Assembly: GCA_949752795.1 (NCBI GenBank)
Contig: CATKHW010000427.1
Coordinates: 2,542,001 to 2,606,000 of the forward strand
Origin: Hyperoodon ampullatus
Taxonomy: Eukaryota; Chordata; Mammalia; Artiodactyla; Ziphiidae
Length of the DNA stretch: 64,000 nt
Direction of reading: 5' to 3'
The translations under genes and the position numbers were made by a program. Below the pieces are notes generated by a model. It made no database searches and had not been told where the DNA came from. It saw only the letters and a list, made by a program, of their open reading frames with translations. This document shows, piece by piece, positions 47,438 to 61,349 of this stretch (the first letter of the stretch is position 1; the number at the start of each line of letters is the position of its first letter).

Positions 47438-49176
47438 CTTGGCCAAAAAGGGCGTATGCGTTTTCTCCTGAATATATTCAGGAGAAAACGCATACGCCCT
47501 TTTTGGCCAAGTGCATCATTGTCGAAGTTGTGCCCCTCTTCCTGTGCTTTAAAGGCGATTCCAACGTACCTCTTGAAATCTGTTTCCTGCTATTCTGCCT
47601 CGCTTTCAAGTCCGCCTCGTTGCCTTCCCTCAACAGATTTTTGGACGATAGTTGTCCTTTATTACTCGGCCAGTTTGTGAATTGCTGTGCCCCTGAGCTC
47701 CATTTTTCAACTCGTTTTTGGTGAGCTGACCGCAAGTCCAAAATTTTGGTTCAGGACCTATACTGGTTCCCGGTGGGTGGCTGAGAATTTGGTTAATTCT
47801 TCTTCCTGCCGGGAAATTACAGTGATATGTGCCCGTCCAAATGCCTAACAGCTACTCTCTCATTGGTTCTCCCTCTTCCCTTTCATCCTCTGCCAAATTG
47901 GCAACCTGTGCGAACCAAGAGGTTAAAGGGGCTGTCTCTCCAAGTTGGGAGGTTGATAGTAAAGCAGACGGAAAGTCAAACCGGAGCACCAGGAGAGGGA
48001 CTATTCGTTGAGTTTTAGAAACCTTTCGTATTCACAGTGTGTCCGTTCTCTAGGTTTCCCGCACATGTTATAGCTGTAGTAATATTCCCTTCAACCTGGA
48101 GAGTTCGGACCCATGGAATGGGTGCCATGCATTATTGCTTTAAAGGGTCTGCATTTGCTCACCCAATCTCACCAATCGTCTCAGTCCCAAGTGTCCCTCC
48201 TTATGCCACATCCAGCTGTCGTTGTAGATAGGGTCATTCCAGCTTTCATCAGAGACCCTGAAGGAATTGTAAAGAATTTCCCAGTTTTTTGGTTTTGTTT
48301 TTGAAATTCCTTTTTATAGTGGGTTTGAGCTGATTCTCGCTGCCATGTTTATGCCAGTCTAGACACACTTGATTCCCTTACGGAGACATATCAATACATA
48401 GGTTTTAAGATTCTTACTAGTCAGATATTTTCCTCTGCGGGAAATATGGGGTTTTGAGTCCCTTTCACTGAGGACGGTGTAGGTCTTGTCTATTCCATAG
48501 TTGGTTTTTGGAACGGTACCTGTGCTTATATCAAACTCTGGTTTTATGCATCACCCCACCTCTCCTTCTCCCTTAAGCAGGTATAAGAGTGTTTTCTAAA
48601 TGTGAGACACTGTTCTCTTTCCTAACTCAGTTCAAGTGTAGCCATGTTTACAGGATCTTCATAAGTGATATCTTATGATAAGTTTCTTTTTCTGTGTGAC
48701 TTATTTCACTTAGAATCATCGTACCTGAATCCACCCATTTTGCTGCTACTGGTCTTATGACATTGATTTCATGGCTGAGGGATATTCCATCGTACGTAAG
48801 TACCACAATTTTTTGAACCATGTTTATATTTTCTGGGATACTTAAGGTGTATCCAAGTTGAGGTCCCTGTATGCAGTGCAGCCCTAAATTTTGGGGTGGC
48901 TCTGTCTTATTGATTTTCAGTTTTCCCAAGGTATATTCCCTAGACTGGTAGTGCCCTTGGCTCTGTAGCTCTGTTCTTTACTTGTTTTAGGGAACAGAAT
49001 GCACTCCTCCAGAGAGGCAGTTGGCAATTTACATCCCGCCCATCAGCATAACAAGGCTCCCTGTTCTCCAGGGCCTGTCTTGCCTTTCTTGTTCTTACAC
49101 ATTTTGTGGATGTCCCTCTTGACCGGTGGGAAGTGATACTTCTTTGTAGTGCAGATTTGCATTGCCCGCTTGCTTG
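47438..49176. repeat. Satellite unit 28, A type
   Basis: The palindrome is perfect (47438-47511). CCTTCTCCC near 48564 is shared only with unit 35. CCCTGTATG and CCCTCTTGA are present in the right half. The ORF2 C-terminal remnant is open at 48648-48929. Confidence 0.95.
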
Positions 49177-50915
49177 CTTGGCCAAAAAGGGCGTATGCGT
49201 TTTCTCCTGAATATATTCAGGAGAAAACGCATACGCCCTTTTTGGCCAAGTGCATCATTGTCGAAGTTGTGCCCCTCTTCCTGTGCTTTAAAGGCGATTC
49301 CAACGTACCTCTTGAAATCTGTTTCCTGCTATTCTGCCTCGCTTTCAAGTCCGCCTCGTTGCCTTCCCTCAACAGATTTTTGGACGATAGTTGTCCTTTA
49401 TTACTCGGCCAGTTTGTGAATTGCTGTGCCCCTGAGCTCCATTTTTCAACTCGTTTTTGGTGAGCTGACCGCAAGTCCAAAATTTTGGTTCAGGACCTAT
49501 ACTGGTTCCCGGTGGGTGGCTGAGAATTTGGTTAATTCTTCTTCCTGCCGGGAAATTACAGTGATATGTGCGCGTCCAAATGCCTAACAGCTACTCTCTC
49601 ATTGGTTCTCCCTCTTCCCTTTCATCCTCTGCCAAATTGGCAACCTGTGCGAACCAAGAGGTTAAAGGGGCTGTCTCTCCAAGTTGGGAGGTTGATAGTA
49701 AAGCAGACGGAAAGTCAAACCGGAGCACCAGGAGAGGGACTATTCGTTGAGTTTTAGAAACCTTTCGTATTCACAGTGTGTCCGTTCTCTAGGTTTCCCG
49801 CACATGTTATAGCTGTAGTAATATTCCCTTCAACCTGGAGAGTTCGGACCCATGGAATGGGTGCCATGCATTATTGCTTTAAAGGGTCTGCATTTGCTCA
49901 CCCAATCTCACCAATCGTCTCAGTCCCAAGTGTCCCTCCTTATGCCACATCCAGCTGTCGTTGTAGATAGGGTCATTCCAGCTTTCATCAGAGACCCTGA
50001 AGGAATTGTAAAGAATTTCCCAGTTTTTTTGTTTTGTTTTTGAAATTCCTTTTTATAGTGGGTTTGAGCTGATTCTCGCTGCCATGTTTATGCCAGTCTA
50101 GACACACTTGATTCCCTTACGGAGACATATCAATACATAGGTTTTAAGATTCTTACTAGTCAGATATTTTCCTCTGCGGGAAATATGGCGTTTTGAGTCC
50201 CTTTCACTGAGGACGGTGTAGGTCTTGTCTATTCCATAGTTGGTTTTTGGAACGGTACCTGTGCTTATATCAAACTCTGGTTTTATGCATCAACCCACCT
50301 CTCCTTCCCCCTTAAGCAGGTATAAGAGTGTTTTCTAAATGTGAGACACTGTTCTCTTTCCTAACTCAGTTCAAGTGTAGCCATGTTTACAGGATCTTCA
50401 TAAGTGATATCTTATGATAAGTTTCTTTTTCTGTGTGACTTATTTCACTTAGAATCATCGTACCTGAATCCACCCATTTTGCTGCTACTGGTCTTATGAC
50501 ATTGATTTCATGGCTGAGGGATATTCCATCGTACGTAAGTACCACAATTTTTTGAACCATGTTTATATTTTCTGGGATACTTAAGGTGCATCCAAGTTGA
50601 CGTCCTTGTATGCAGTGCAGCCCTAAATTTTGGGGTGGCTCTGTCTTATTGATTTTCAGTTTTCCCAAGGTATATTCCCTAGACTGGTAGTGCCCTTGGC
50701 TCTGTAGCTCTGTTCTTTACTTGTTTTAGGGAACAGAATGCACTCCTCCAGAGAGGCAGTTGGCAATTTACATCCCGCCCATCAGCATAACAAGGCTCCC
50801 TGTTCTCCAGGGCCTGTCTTGCCTTTCTTGTTCTTACACATTTTGTGGATGTCCCTCTTGACCGGTGGGAAGTGATACTTCTTTGTAGTGCAGATTTGCA
50901 TTGCCCGCTTGCTTG
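49177..50915. repeat. Satellite unit 29, A type
   Basis: The palindrome is perfect (49177-49250). GTGCGCGTCC near 49568 recurs in units 30, 33 and 36. TTGACGTCC near 50597 is shared only with unit 36. The ORF2 C-terminal remnant is open at 50387-50668. Confidence 0.95.
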
Positions 50916-52654
50916 CTTGGCCAAAAAGGGCGTATGCGTTTTCTCCTGAATATATTCAGGAGAAAACGCATACGCCCTTTTTGGCCAAGTGCATCATTGT
51001 CGAAGTTGTGCCCCTCTTCCTGTGCTTTAAAGGCGATTCCAACGTACCTCTTGAAATCTGTTTCCTGCTATTCTGCCTCGCTTTCAAGTCCGCCTCGTTG
51101 CCTTCCCTCAACAGATTTTTGGACGATAGTTGTCCTTTATTACTCGGCCAGTTTGTGAATTGCTGTGCCCCTGAGCTCCATTTTTCAACTCGTTTTTGGT
51201 GAGCTGACCGCAAGTCCAAAATTTTGGTTCAGGACCTATACTGGTTCCCGGTGGGTGGCTGAGAATTTGGTTAATTCTTCTTCCTGCCGGGAAATTACAG
51301 TGATATGTGCGCGTCCAAATGCCTAACAGCTACTCTCTCATTGGTTCTCCCTCTTCCCTTTCATCCTCTGCCAAATTGGCAACCTGTGCGAACCAAGAGG
51401 TTAAAGGGGCTGTCTCTCCAAGTTGGGAGGTTGATAGTAAAGCAGACGGAAAGTCAAACCGGAGCACCAGGAGAGGGACTATTCGTTGAGTTTTAGAAAC
51501 CTTTCGTATTCACAGTGTGTCCGTTCTCTAGGTTTCCCGCACATGTTATAGCTGTAGTAATATTCCCTTCAACCTGGAGAGTTCGGACCCATGGAATGGG
51601 TGCCATGCATTATTGCTTTAAAGGGTCTGCATTTGCTCACCCAATCTCACCAATCGTCTCAGTCCCAAGTGTCCCTCCTTATGCCACATCCAGCTGTCAT
51701 TGTAGATAGGGTCATTCCAGCTTTCATCAGAGACCCTGAAGGAATTGTAAAGAATTTCCCAGTTTTTTTGTTTTGTTTTTGAAATTCCTTTTTATAGTGG
51801 GTTTGAGCAGATTCTCGCTGCCATGTTTATGCCAGTCTAGACACACTTGATTCCCTTACGGAGACATATCAATACATAGGTTTTAAGATTCTTACTAGTC
51901 AGATATTTTCCTCTGCGGGAAATATGGCGTTTTGAGTCCCTTTCACTGAGGACGGTGTAGGTCTTGTCTATTCCATAGTTGGTTTTTGGAAAGGTACCTG
52001 TGCTTATATCAAACTCTGGTTTTATGCATCAACCCACCTCTCCTTCCCCCTTAAGCAGGTATAAGAGTGTTTTCTAAATGTGAGACACTGTTCTCTTTCC
52101 TAACTCAGTTCAAGTGTAGCCATGTTTACAGGATCTTCATAAGTGATATCTTATGATAAGTTTCTTTTTCTGTGTGACTTATTTCACTTAGAATCATCAT
52201 ACCTGAATCCACCCATTTTGCTGCTACTGGTCTTATGACATTGATTTCATGGCTGAGGGATATTCCATCGTACGTAAGTACCACAATTTTTTGAACCATG
52301 TTTATATTTTCTGGGATACTTAAGGTGCATCCAAGTTGAGGTCCTTGTATGCAGTGCAGCCCTAAATTTTGGGGTGGCTCTGTCTTATTGATTTTCAGTT
52401 TTCCCAAGGTATATTCCCTAGACTGGTAGTGCCCTTGGCTCTGTAGCTCTGTTCTTTACTTGTTTTAGGGAACAGAATGCACTCCTCCAGAGAGGCAGTT
52501 GGCAATTTACATCCCGCCCATCAGCATAACAAGGCTCCCTGTTCTCCAGGGCCTGTCTTGCCTTTCTTGTTCTTACACATTTTGTGGATGTCCCTTTTGA
52601 CCGGTGGGAAGTGATACTTCTTTGTAGTGCAGATTTGCATTGCCCGCTTGCTTG
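50916..52654. repeat. Satellite unit 30, A type
   Basis: The palindrome is perfect (50916-50989). Private changes are GCTGTCATTG near 51693, GAGCAGATTC near 51805 and GAAAGGTACC near 51989. The ORF2 C-terminal remnant is open at 52126-52407. Confidence 0.95.
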
Positions 52655-54393
52655 CTTGGCCAAAAAGGGCGTATGCGTTTTCTCCTGAATATATTCAGGA
52701 GAAAACGCATACGCCCTTTTTGGCCAAGTGCATCATTGTCGAAGTTGTGCCCCTCTTCCTGTGCTTTAAAGGCGATTCCAACGTACCTCTTGTAATCTGT
52801 TTCCTGCTATGCTGCCTCGCTTTCAATTCCGCCTCGTTGCCTTCCCTCAACAGATTTTTGGAAGATAGTTGTCCTTTATTACTCGGCCAGGTTGTGAATT
52901 GCTGTGCCCCTGAGCTCCATTTTTCAACTCGTTTTTGGTGAGCTGACCGCAAGTCCAAAATTTTGGTTCAGGACCTATACTGGTTCCCGGTGGGTGGCTG
53001 AGAATTTGGTTAATTCTTCTTCCTGCCGGGAAATTACAGTGATATGTGCCCGTCCAAATGCCTAACAGCTACTCTCTCATTGGTTCTCCCTCTTCCCTTT
53101 CATCCTCTGCCAAATTGGAAACCTGTGCGAACCAAGAGGTTAAAGGGGCTGTCTCTCCAAGTTGGGAGGTTGATAGTAAAGCAGACGGAAAGTCAAACCG
53201 GAGCACCAGGAGAGGGACTATTCGTTGAGTTTTAGAAACCTTTCGTATTCACAGTGTGTCCGTTCTCTAGGTTTCCCGCACTTGTTATAGCTGTAGTAAT
53301 ATTCCCTTCAACCTGGAGAGTTCGGACCCATGGAATGGGTGCCATGCATTATTGCTTTAAAGGGTCTGCATTTGCTCACCCAATCTCACCAATCGTCTCA
53401 GTCGCAAGTGTCCCTCCTTATGCCACATCCAGCTGTCGTTGTAGATAGGGTCATTCCAGCTTTCATCAGAGACCCTGAAGGAATTGTAAAGAATTTCCCA
53501 GTTTTTTTGTTTTGTTTTTGAAATTCCTTTTTATAGTGGGTTTGAGCTGATTCTCGCTGCCATGTTTATGCCAGTCTAGACACACTTGATTCCCTTACGG
53601 AGACATATCAATACATAGGTTTTAAGATTCTTACTAGTCAGATATTTTCCTCTGCGGGAAATATGGCGTTTTGAGTCCCTTTCACTGAGGACGGTGTAGG
53701 TCTTGTCTATTCCATAGTTGGTTTTTGGAACGGTACCTGTGCTTATATCAAACTCTGGTTTTATGCATCACCCCACCTCTCCTTCCCCCTTAAGCAGGTA
53801 TAAGAGTGTTTTCTAAATGTGAGACACTGTTCTCTTTCCTAACTCAGTTCAAGTGTAGCCATGTTTACAGGATCTTCATAAGTGATATCTTATGATAAGT
53901 TTCTTTTTCTGTGTGACTTATTTCACTTAGAATCATCGTACCTGAATCCACCCATTTTGCTGCTACTGGTCTTATGACATTGATTTCATGGCTGAGGGAT
54001 ATTCCATCGTACGTAAGTACCACAATTTTTTGAACCATGTTTATATTTTCTGGGATACTTAAGGTGTATCCAAGTTGAGGTCCCTGTATGCAGTGCAGCC
54101 CTAAATTTTGGGGTGGCTCTGTCTTATTGATTTTCAGTTTTCCCAAGGTATATTCCCTAGACTGGTAGTGCCCTTGGCTCTGTAGCTCTGTTCTTTACTT
54201 GTTTTAGGGAACAGAATGCACTCCTCCAGAGAGGCAGTTGGCAATTTACATCCCGCCCATCAGCATAACAAGGCTCCCTGTTCTCCAGGGCCTGTCTTGC
54301 CTTTCTTGTTCTTACACATTTTGTGGATGTCCCTTTTGACCGGTGGGAAGTGATACTTCTTTGTAGTGCAGATTTGCATTGCCCGCTTGCTTG
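52655..54393. repeat. Satellite unit 31, B-like, related to units 27 and 34
   Basis: The palindrome is perfect (52655-52728). It shares CGCTTTCAATTCC near 52816 and CAGTCGCAAG near 53399 with unit 27 but lacks the TAA in the ORF2 remnant, which is open at 53865-54146. Confidence 0.95.
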
Positions 54394-56132
54394 CTTGGCC
54401 AAAAAGGGCGTAGGCGTTTTCTCCTGAATATATTCAGGAGAAAACGCATACGCCCTTTTTGGCCAAGTGCATCATTGTCGAAGTTGTGCCCCTCTTCCTG
54501 TGCTTTAAAGGCGATTCCAACGTACCTCTTGAAATCTGTTTCCTGCTATTCTGCCTCGCTTTCAAGTCCGCCTCGTTGCCTTCCCTCAACAGATTTTTGG
54601 ACGATAGTTGTCCTTTATTACTCGGCCAGTTTGTGAATTGCTGTGCCCCTGAGCTCCATTTTTCAACTCGTTTTTGGTGAGCTGACCGCAAGTCCAAAAT
54701 TTTGGTTCAGGACCTATACTGGTTCCCGGTGGGTGGCTGAGAATTTGGTTAATTCTTCTTCCTGCCGGGAAATTACAGTGATATGTGCCCGTCCAAATGC
54801 CTAACAGCTACTCTCTCATTGGTTCTCCCTCTTCCCTTTCATCCTCTGCCAAATTGGCAACCTGTGCGAACCAAGAGGTTAAAGGGGCTGTCTCTCCAAG
54901 TTGGGAGGTTGATAGTAAAGCAGACGGAAAGTCAAACCAGAGCACCAGGAGAGGGACTATTCGTTGAGTTTTAGAAACCTTTCGTATTCACAGTGTGTCC
55001 GTTCTCTAGGTTTCCCGCACATGTTATAGCTGTAGTAATATTCCCTTCAACCTGGAGAGTTCGGACCCATGGAATGGGTGCCATGCATTATTGCTTTAAA
55101 GGGTCTGCATTTGCTCACCCAATCTCACCAATCGTCTCAGTCCCAAGTGTCCCTCCTTATGCCACATCCAGCTGTCGTTGTAGATAGGGTCATTCCAGCT
55201 TTCATCAGAGACCCTGAAGGAATTGTAAAGAATTTCCCAGTTTTTTGGTTTTGTTTTTGAAATTCCTTTTTATAGTGGGTTTGAGCTGATTCTCGCTGCC
55301 ATGTTTATGCCAGTCTAGACACACTTGATTCCCTTACGGAGACATATCAATACATAGGTTTTAAGATTCTTACTAGTCAGATATTTTCCTCTGCGGGAAA
55401 TATGGGGTTTTGAGTCCCTTTCACTGAGGACGGTGTAGGTCTTGTCTATTCCATAGTTGGTTTTTGGAACGGTACCTGTGCTTATATCAAACTCTGGTTT
55501 TATGCATCAACCCACCTCTCCTTCCCCCTGAAGCAGGTATAAGAGTGTTTTCTAAATGTGAGACACTGTTCTCTTTCCTAACTCAGTTCAAGTGTAGCCA
55601 TGTTTACAGGATCTTCATAAGTGATATCTTATGATAAGTTTCTTTTTCTGTGTGACTTATTTCACTTAGAATCATCATACCTGAATCCACCCATTTTGCT
55701 GCTACTGGTCTTATGACATTGATTTCATGGCTGAGGGATATTCCATCGTACGTAAGTACCACAATTTTTTGAACCATGTTTATATTTTCTGGGATACTTA
55801 AGGTGCATCCAAGTTGAGGTCCTTGTATGCAGTGCAGCCCTAAATTTTGGGGTGGCTCTGTCTTATTGATTTTCAGTTTTCCCAAGGTATATTCCCTAGA
55901 CTGGTAGTGCCCTTGGCTCTGTAGCTCTGTTCTTTACTTGTTTTAGGGAACAGAATGCACTCCTCCAGAGAGGCAGTTGGCAATTTACATCCCGCCCATC
56001 AGCATAACAAGGCTCCCTGTTCTCCAGGGCCTGTCTTGCCTTTCTTGTTCTTACACATTTTGTGGATGACCCTTTTGACCGGTGGGAAGTGATACTTCTT
56101 TGTAGTGCAGATTTGCATTGCCCGCTTGCTTG
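54394..56132. repeat. Satellite unit 32, A type
   Basis: The palindrome (54394-54467) has one mismatch in the left arm (GCGTAGGCG). AACCAGAGC near 54936, CCCCTGAAGC near 55526 and GGATGACCC near 56066 are private. The ORF2 C-terminal remnant is open at 55604-55885. Confidence 0.95.
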
Positions 56133-57871
56133 CTTGGCCAAAAAGGGCGTATGCGTTTTCTCCTGAATATATTCAGGAGAAAACGCATACGCCCTTTTTG
56201 GCCAAGTGCATCATTGTCGAAGTTGTGCCCCTCTTCCTGTGCTTTAAAGGCGATTCCAACGTACCTCTTGTAATCTGTTTCCTGCTATGCTGCCTCGCTT
56301 TCAAGTCCGCCTCGTTGCCTTCCCTCAACAGATTTTTGGAAGATAGTTGTCCTTTATTACTCGGCCAGGTTGTGAATTGCTGTGCCCCTGAGCTCCATTT
56401 TTCAACTCGTTTTTGGTGAGCTGACCGCAAGTCCAAAATTTTGGTTCAGGACCTATACTGGTTCCCGGTGGGTGGCTGAGAATTTGGTTAATTCTTCTTC
56501 CTGCCGGGAAATTACAGTGATATGTGCGCGTCCAAATGCCTAACAGCTACTCTCTCATTGGTTCTCCCTCTTCCCTTTCATCCTCTGCCAAATTGGAAAC
56601 CTGTGCGAACCAAGAGGTTAAAGGGGCTGTCTCTCCAAGTTGGGAGGTTGATAGTAAAGCAGACGGAAAGTCAAACCGGAGCACCAGGAGAGGGACTATT
56701 CGTTGAGTTTTAGAAACCTTTCGTATTCACAGTGTGTCCGTTCTCTAGGTTTCCCGCACATGTTATAGCTGTAGTAATATTCCCTTCAACCTGGAGAGTT
56801 CGGACCCATGGAATGGGTGCCATGCATTATTGCTTTAAAGGGTCTGCATTTGCTCACCCAATCTCACCAATCGTCTCAGTCCCAAGTGTCCCTCCTTATG
56901 CCACATCCAGCTGTCGTTGTAGATAGGGTCATTCCAGCTTTCATCAGAGACCCTGAAGGAATTGTAAAGAATTTCCCAGTTTTTTGGTTTTGTTTTTGAA
57001 ATTCCTTTTTATAGTGGGTTTGAGCTGATTCTCGCTGCCATGTTTATGCCAGTCTAGACACACTTGATTCCCTTACGGAGACATATCAATACATAGGTTT
57101 TAAGATTCTTACTAGTCAGATATTTTCCTCTGCGGGAAATATGGGGTTTTGAGTCCCTTTCACTGAGCACGGTGTAGGTCTTGTCTATTCCATAGTTGGT
57201 TTTTGGAACGGTACCTGTGCTTATATCAAACTCTGGTTTTATGCATCACCCCACCTCTCCTTCCCCCTCAAGCAGGTATAAGAGTGTTTTCTAAATGTGA
57301 GACACTGTTCTCTTTCCTAACTCAGTTCAAGTGTAGCCATGTTTACAGGATCTTCATAAGTGATATCTTATGATAAGTTTCTTTTTCTGTGTGACTTATT
57401 TCACTTAGAATCATCGTACCTGAATCCACCCATTTTGCTGCTACTGGTCTTATGACATTGATTTCATGGCTGAGGGATATTCCATCGTACGTAAGTACCA
57501 CAATTTTTTGAACCATGTTTATATTTTATGGGATTCTTAAGGTGTATCCAAGTTGAGGTCCCTGTATGCAGTGCAGCCCTAAATTTTGGGGTGGCTCTGT
57601 CTTATTGATTTTCAGTTTTCCCAAGGTATATTCCCTAGACTGGTAGTGCCCTTGGCTCTGTAGCTCTGTTCTTTACTTGTTTTAGGGAACAGAATGCACT
57701 CCTCCAGAGAGGCAGTTGGCAATTTACATCCCGCCCATCAGCATAACAAGGCTCCCTGTTCTCCAGGGCCTGTCTTGCCTTTCTTGTTCTTACACATTTT
57801 GTGGATGTCCCTCTTGACCGGTGGGAAGTGATACTTCTTTGTAGTGCAGATTTGCATTGCCCGCTTGCTTG
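56133..57871. repeat. Satellite unit 33, B-like mosaic
   Basis: The palindrome is perfect (56133-56206). The ORF2 C-terminal frame (57343-57624) is broken by a private TAA near 57526-57528, next to a second private change (GGATTCTTAA). CCCCTCAAGC near 57265 is private. Confidence 0.95.
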
Positions 57872-59610
57872 CTTGGCCAAAAAGGGCGTATGCGTTTTCT
57901 CCTGAATATATTCAGGAGAAAACGCATACGCCCTTTTTGGCCAAGTGCATCATTGTCGAAGTTGTGCCCCTCTTCCTGTGCTTTAAAGGCGATTCCAACG
58001 TACCTCTTGTAATCTGTTTCCTGCTATGCTGCCTCGCTTTCAATTCCGCCTCGTTGCCTTCCCTCAACAGATTTTTGGAAGATAGTTGTCCTTTATTACT
58101 CGGCCAGGTTGTGAATTGCTGTGCCCCTGAGCTCCATTTTTCAACTCGTTTTTGGTGAGCTGACCGCAAGTCCAAAATTTTGGTTCAGGACCTATACTGG
58201 TTCCCGGTGGGTGGCTGAGAATTTGGTTAATTCTTCTTCCTGCCGGGAAATTACAGTGATATGTGCCCGTCCAAATGCCTAACAGCTACTCTCTCATTGG
58301 TTCTCCCTCTTCCCTTTCATCCTCTGCCAAATTGGAAACCTGTGCGAACCAAGAGGTTAAAGGGGCTGTCTCTCCAAGTTGGGAGGTTGATAGTAAAGCA
58401 GACGGAAAGTCAAACCGGAGCACCAGGAGAGGGACTATTCGTTGAGTTTTAGAAACCTTTCGTATTCACAGTGTGTCCGTTCTCTAGGTTTCCCGCACTT
58501 GTTATAGCTGTAGTAATATTCCCTTCAACCTGGAGAGTTCGGACCCATGGAATGGGTGCCATGCATTATTGCTTTAAAGGGTCTGCATTTGCTCACCCAA
58601 TCTCACCAATCGTCTCAGTCGCAAGTGTCCCTCCTTATGCCACATCCAGCTGTCGTTGTAGATAGGGTCATTCCAGCTTTCATCAGAGACCCTGAAGGAA
58701 CTGTAAAGAATTTCCCAGTTTTTTTGTTTTGTTTTTGAAATTCCTTTTTATAGTGGGTTTGAGCTGATTCTCGCTGCCATGTTTATGCCAGTCTAGACAC
58801 ACTTGATTCCCTTACGGAGACATATCAATACATAGGTTTTAAGATTCTTACTAGTCAGATATTTTCCTCTGCGGGAAATATGGGGTTTTGAGTCCCTTTC
58901 ACTGAGGACGGTGTAGGTCTTGTCTATTCCATAGTTGGTTTTTGGAACGGTACCTGTGCTTATATCAAACTCTGGTTTTATGCATCACCCCACCTCTCCT
59001 TCCCCCTTAAGCAGGTATAAGAGTGTTTTCTAAATGTGAGACACTGTTCTCTTTCCTAACTCAGTTCAAGTGTAGCCATGTTTACAGGATCTTCATAAGT
59101 GATATCTTATGATAAGTTTCTTTTTCTGTGTGACTTATTTCACTTAGAATCATCGTACCTGAATCCACCCATTTTGCTGCTACTGGTCTTATGACATTGA
59201 TTTCATGGCTGAGGGATATTCCATCGTACGTAAGTACCACAATTTTTTGAACCATGTTTATATTTTCTGGGATACTTAAGGTGTATCCAAGTTGAGGTCC
59301 TTATATGCAGTGCAGCCCTAAATTTTGGGGTGGCTCTGTCTTATTGATTTTCAGTTTTCCCAAGGTATATTCCCTAGACTGGTAGTGCCCTTGGCTCTGT
59401 AGCTCTGTTCTTTACTTGTTTTAGGGAACAGAATGCACTCCTCCAGAGAGGCAGTTGGCAATTTACATCCCGCCCATCAGCATAACAAGGCTCCCTGTTC
59501 TCCAGGGCCTGTCTTGCCTTTCTTGTTCTTACACATTTTGTGGATGTCCCTTTTGACCGGTGGGAAGTGATACTTCTTTGTAGTGCAGATTTGCATTGCC
59601 CGCTTGCTTG
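57872..59610. repeat. Satellite unit 34, copy of unit 27 seven units away
   Basis: The palindrome is perfect (57872-57945). All markers of unit 27 are present, including GGAACTGTAAAG near 58697 and the TAA at 59301-59303 in the ORF2 frame (59082-59363). Confidence 0.95.
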
Positions 59611-61349
59611 CTTGGCCAAAAAGGGCGTATGCGTTTTCTCCTGAATATATTCAGGAGAAAACGCATACGCCCTTTTTGGCCAAGTGCATCATTGTCGAAG
59701 TTGTGCCCCTCTTCCTGTGCTTTAAAGGCGATTCCAACGTACCTCTTGAAATCTGTTTCCTGCTATTCTGCCTCGCTTTCAAGTCCGCCTCGTTGCCTTC
59801 CCTCAACAGATTTTTGGACGATAGTTGTCCTTTATTACTCGGCCAGTTTGTGAATTGCTGTGCCCCTGAGCTCCATTTTTCAACTCGTTTTTGGTGAGCT
59901 GACCGCAAGTCCAAAATTTTGGTTCAGGACCTATACTGGTTCCCGGTGGGTGGCTGAGAATTTGGTTAATTCTTCTTCCTGCCGGGAAATTACAGTGATA
60001 TGTGCCCGTCCAAATGCCTAACAGCTACTCTCTCATTGGTTCTCCCTCTTCCCTTTCATCCTCTGCCAAATTGGCAACCTGTGCGAACCAAGAGGTTAAA
60101 GGGGCTGTCTCTCCAAGTTGGGAGGTTGATAGTAAAGCAGACGGAAAGTCAAACCGGAGCACCAGGAGAGGGACTATTCGTTGAGTTTTAGAAACCTTTC
60201 GTATTCACAGTGTGTCCGTTCTCTAGGTTTCCCGCACATGTTATAGCTGTAGTAATATTCCCTTCAACCTGGAGAGTTCGGACCCATGGAATGGGTGCCA
60301 TGCATTATTGCTTTAAAGGGTCTGCATTTGCTCACCCAATCTCACCAATCGTCTCAGTCCCAAGTGTCCCTCCTTATGCCACATCCAGCTGTCGTTGTAG
60401 ATAGGGTCATTCCAGCTTTCATCAGAGACCCTGAAGGAATTGTAAAGAATTTCCCAGTTTTTTGGTTTTGTTTTTGAAATTCCTTTTTATAGTGGGTTTG
60501 AGCTGATTCTCGCTGCCATGTTTATGCCAGTCTAGACACACTTGATTCCCTTACGGAGACATATCAATACATAGGTTTTAAGATTCTTACTAGTCAGATA
60601 TTTTCCTCTGCGGGAAATATGGGGTTTTGAGTCCCTTTCACTGAGGACGGTGTAGGTCTTGTCTATTCCATAGTTGGTTTTTGGAACGGTACCTGTGCTT
60701 ATATCAAACTCTGGTTTTATGCATCACCCCACCTCTCCTTCTCCCTTAAGCAGGTATAAGAGTGTTTTCTAAATGTGAGACACTGTTCTCTTTCCTAACT
60801 CAGTTCAAGTGTAGCCATGTTTACAGGATCTTCATAAGTGATATCTTATGATAAGTTTCTTTTTCTGTGTGACTTATTTCACTTAGAATCATCGTACCTG
60901 AATCCACCCATTTTGCTGCTACTGGTCTTATGACATTGATTTCATGGCTGAGGGATATTCCATCGTACGTAAGTACCACAATTTTTTGAACCATGTTTAT
61001 ATTTTCTGGGATACTTAAGGTGTATCCAAGTTGAGGTCCCTGTATGCAGTGCAGCCCTAAATTTTGGGGTGGCTCTGTCTTATTGATTTTCAGTTTTCCC
61101 AAGGTATATTCCCTAGACTGGTAGTGCCCTTGGCTCTGTAGCTCTGTTCTTTACTTGTTTTAGGGAACAGAATGCACTCCTCCAGAGAGGCAGTTGGCAA
61201 TTTACATCCCGCCCATCAGCATAACAAGGCTCCCTGTTCTCCAGGGCCTGTCTTGCCTTTCTTGTTCTTACACATTTTGTGGATGTCCCTCTTGACCGGT
61301 GGGAAGTGATACTTCTTTGTAGTGCAGATTTGCATTGCCCGCTTGCTTG
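59611..61349. repeat. Satellite unit 35, copy of unit 28 seven units away
   Basis: The palindrome is perfect (59611-59684). The CCTTCTCCC marker of unit 28 is present near 60737. The ORF2 C-terminal remnant is open at 60821-61102. Confidence 0.95.
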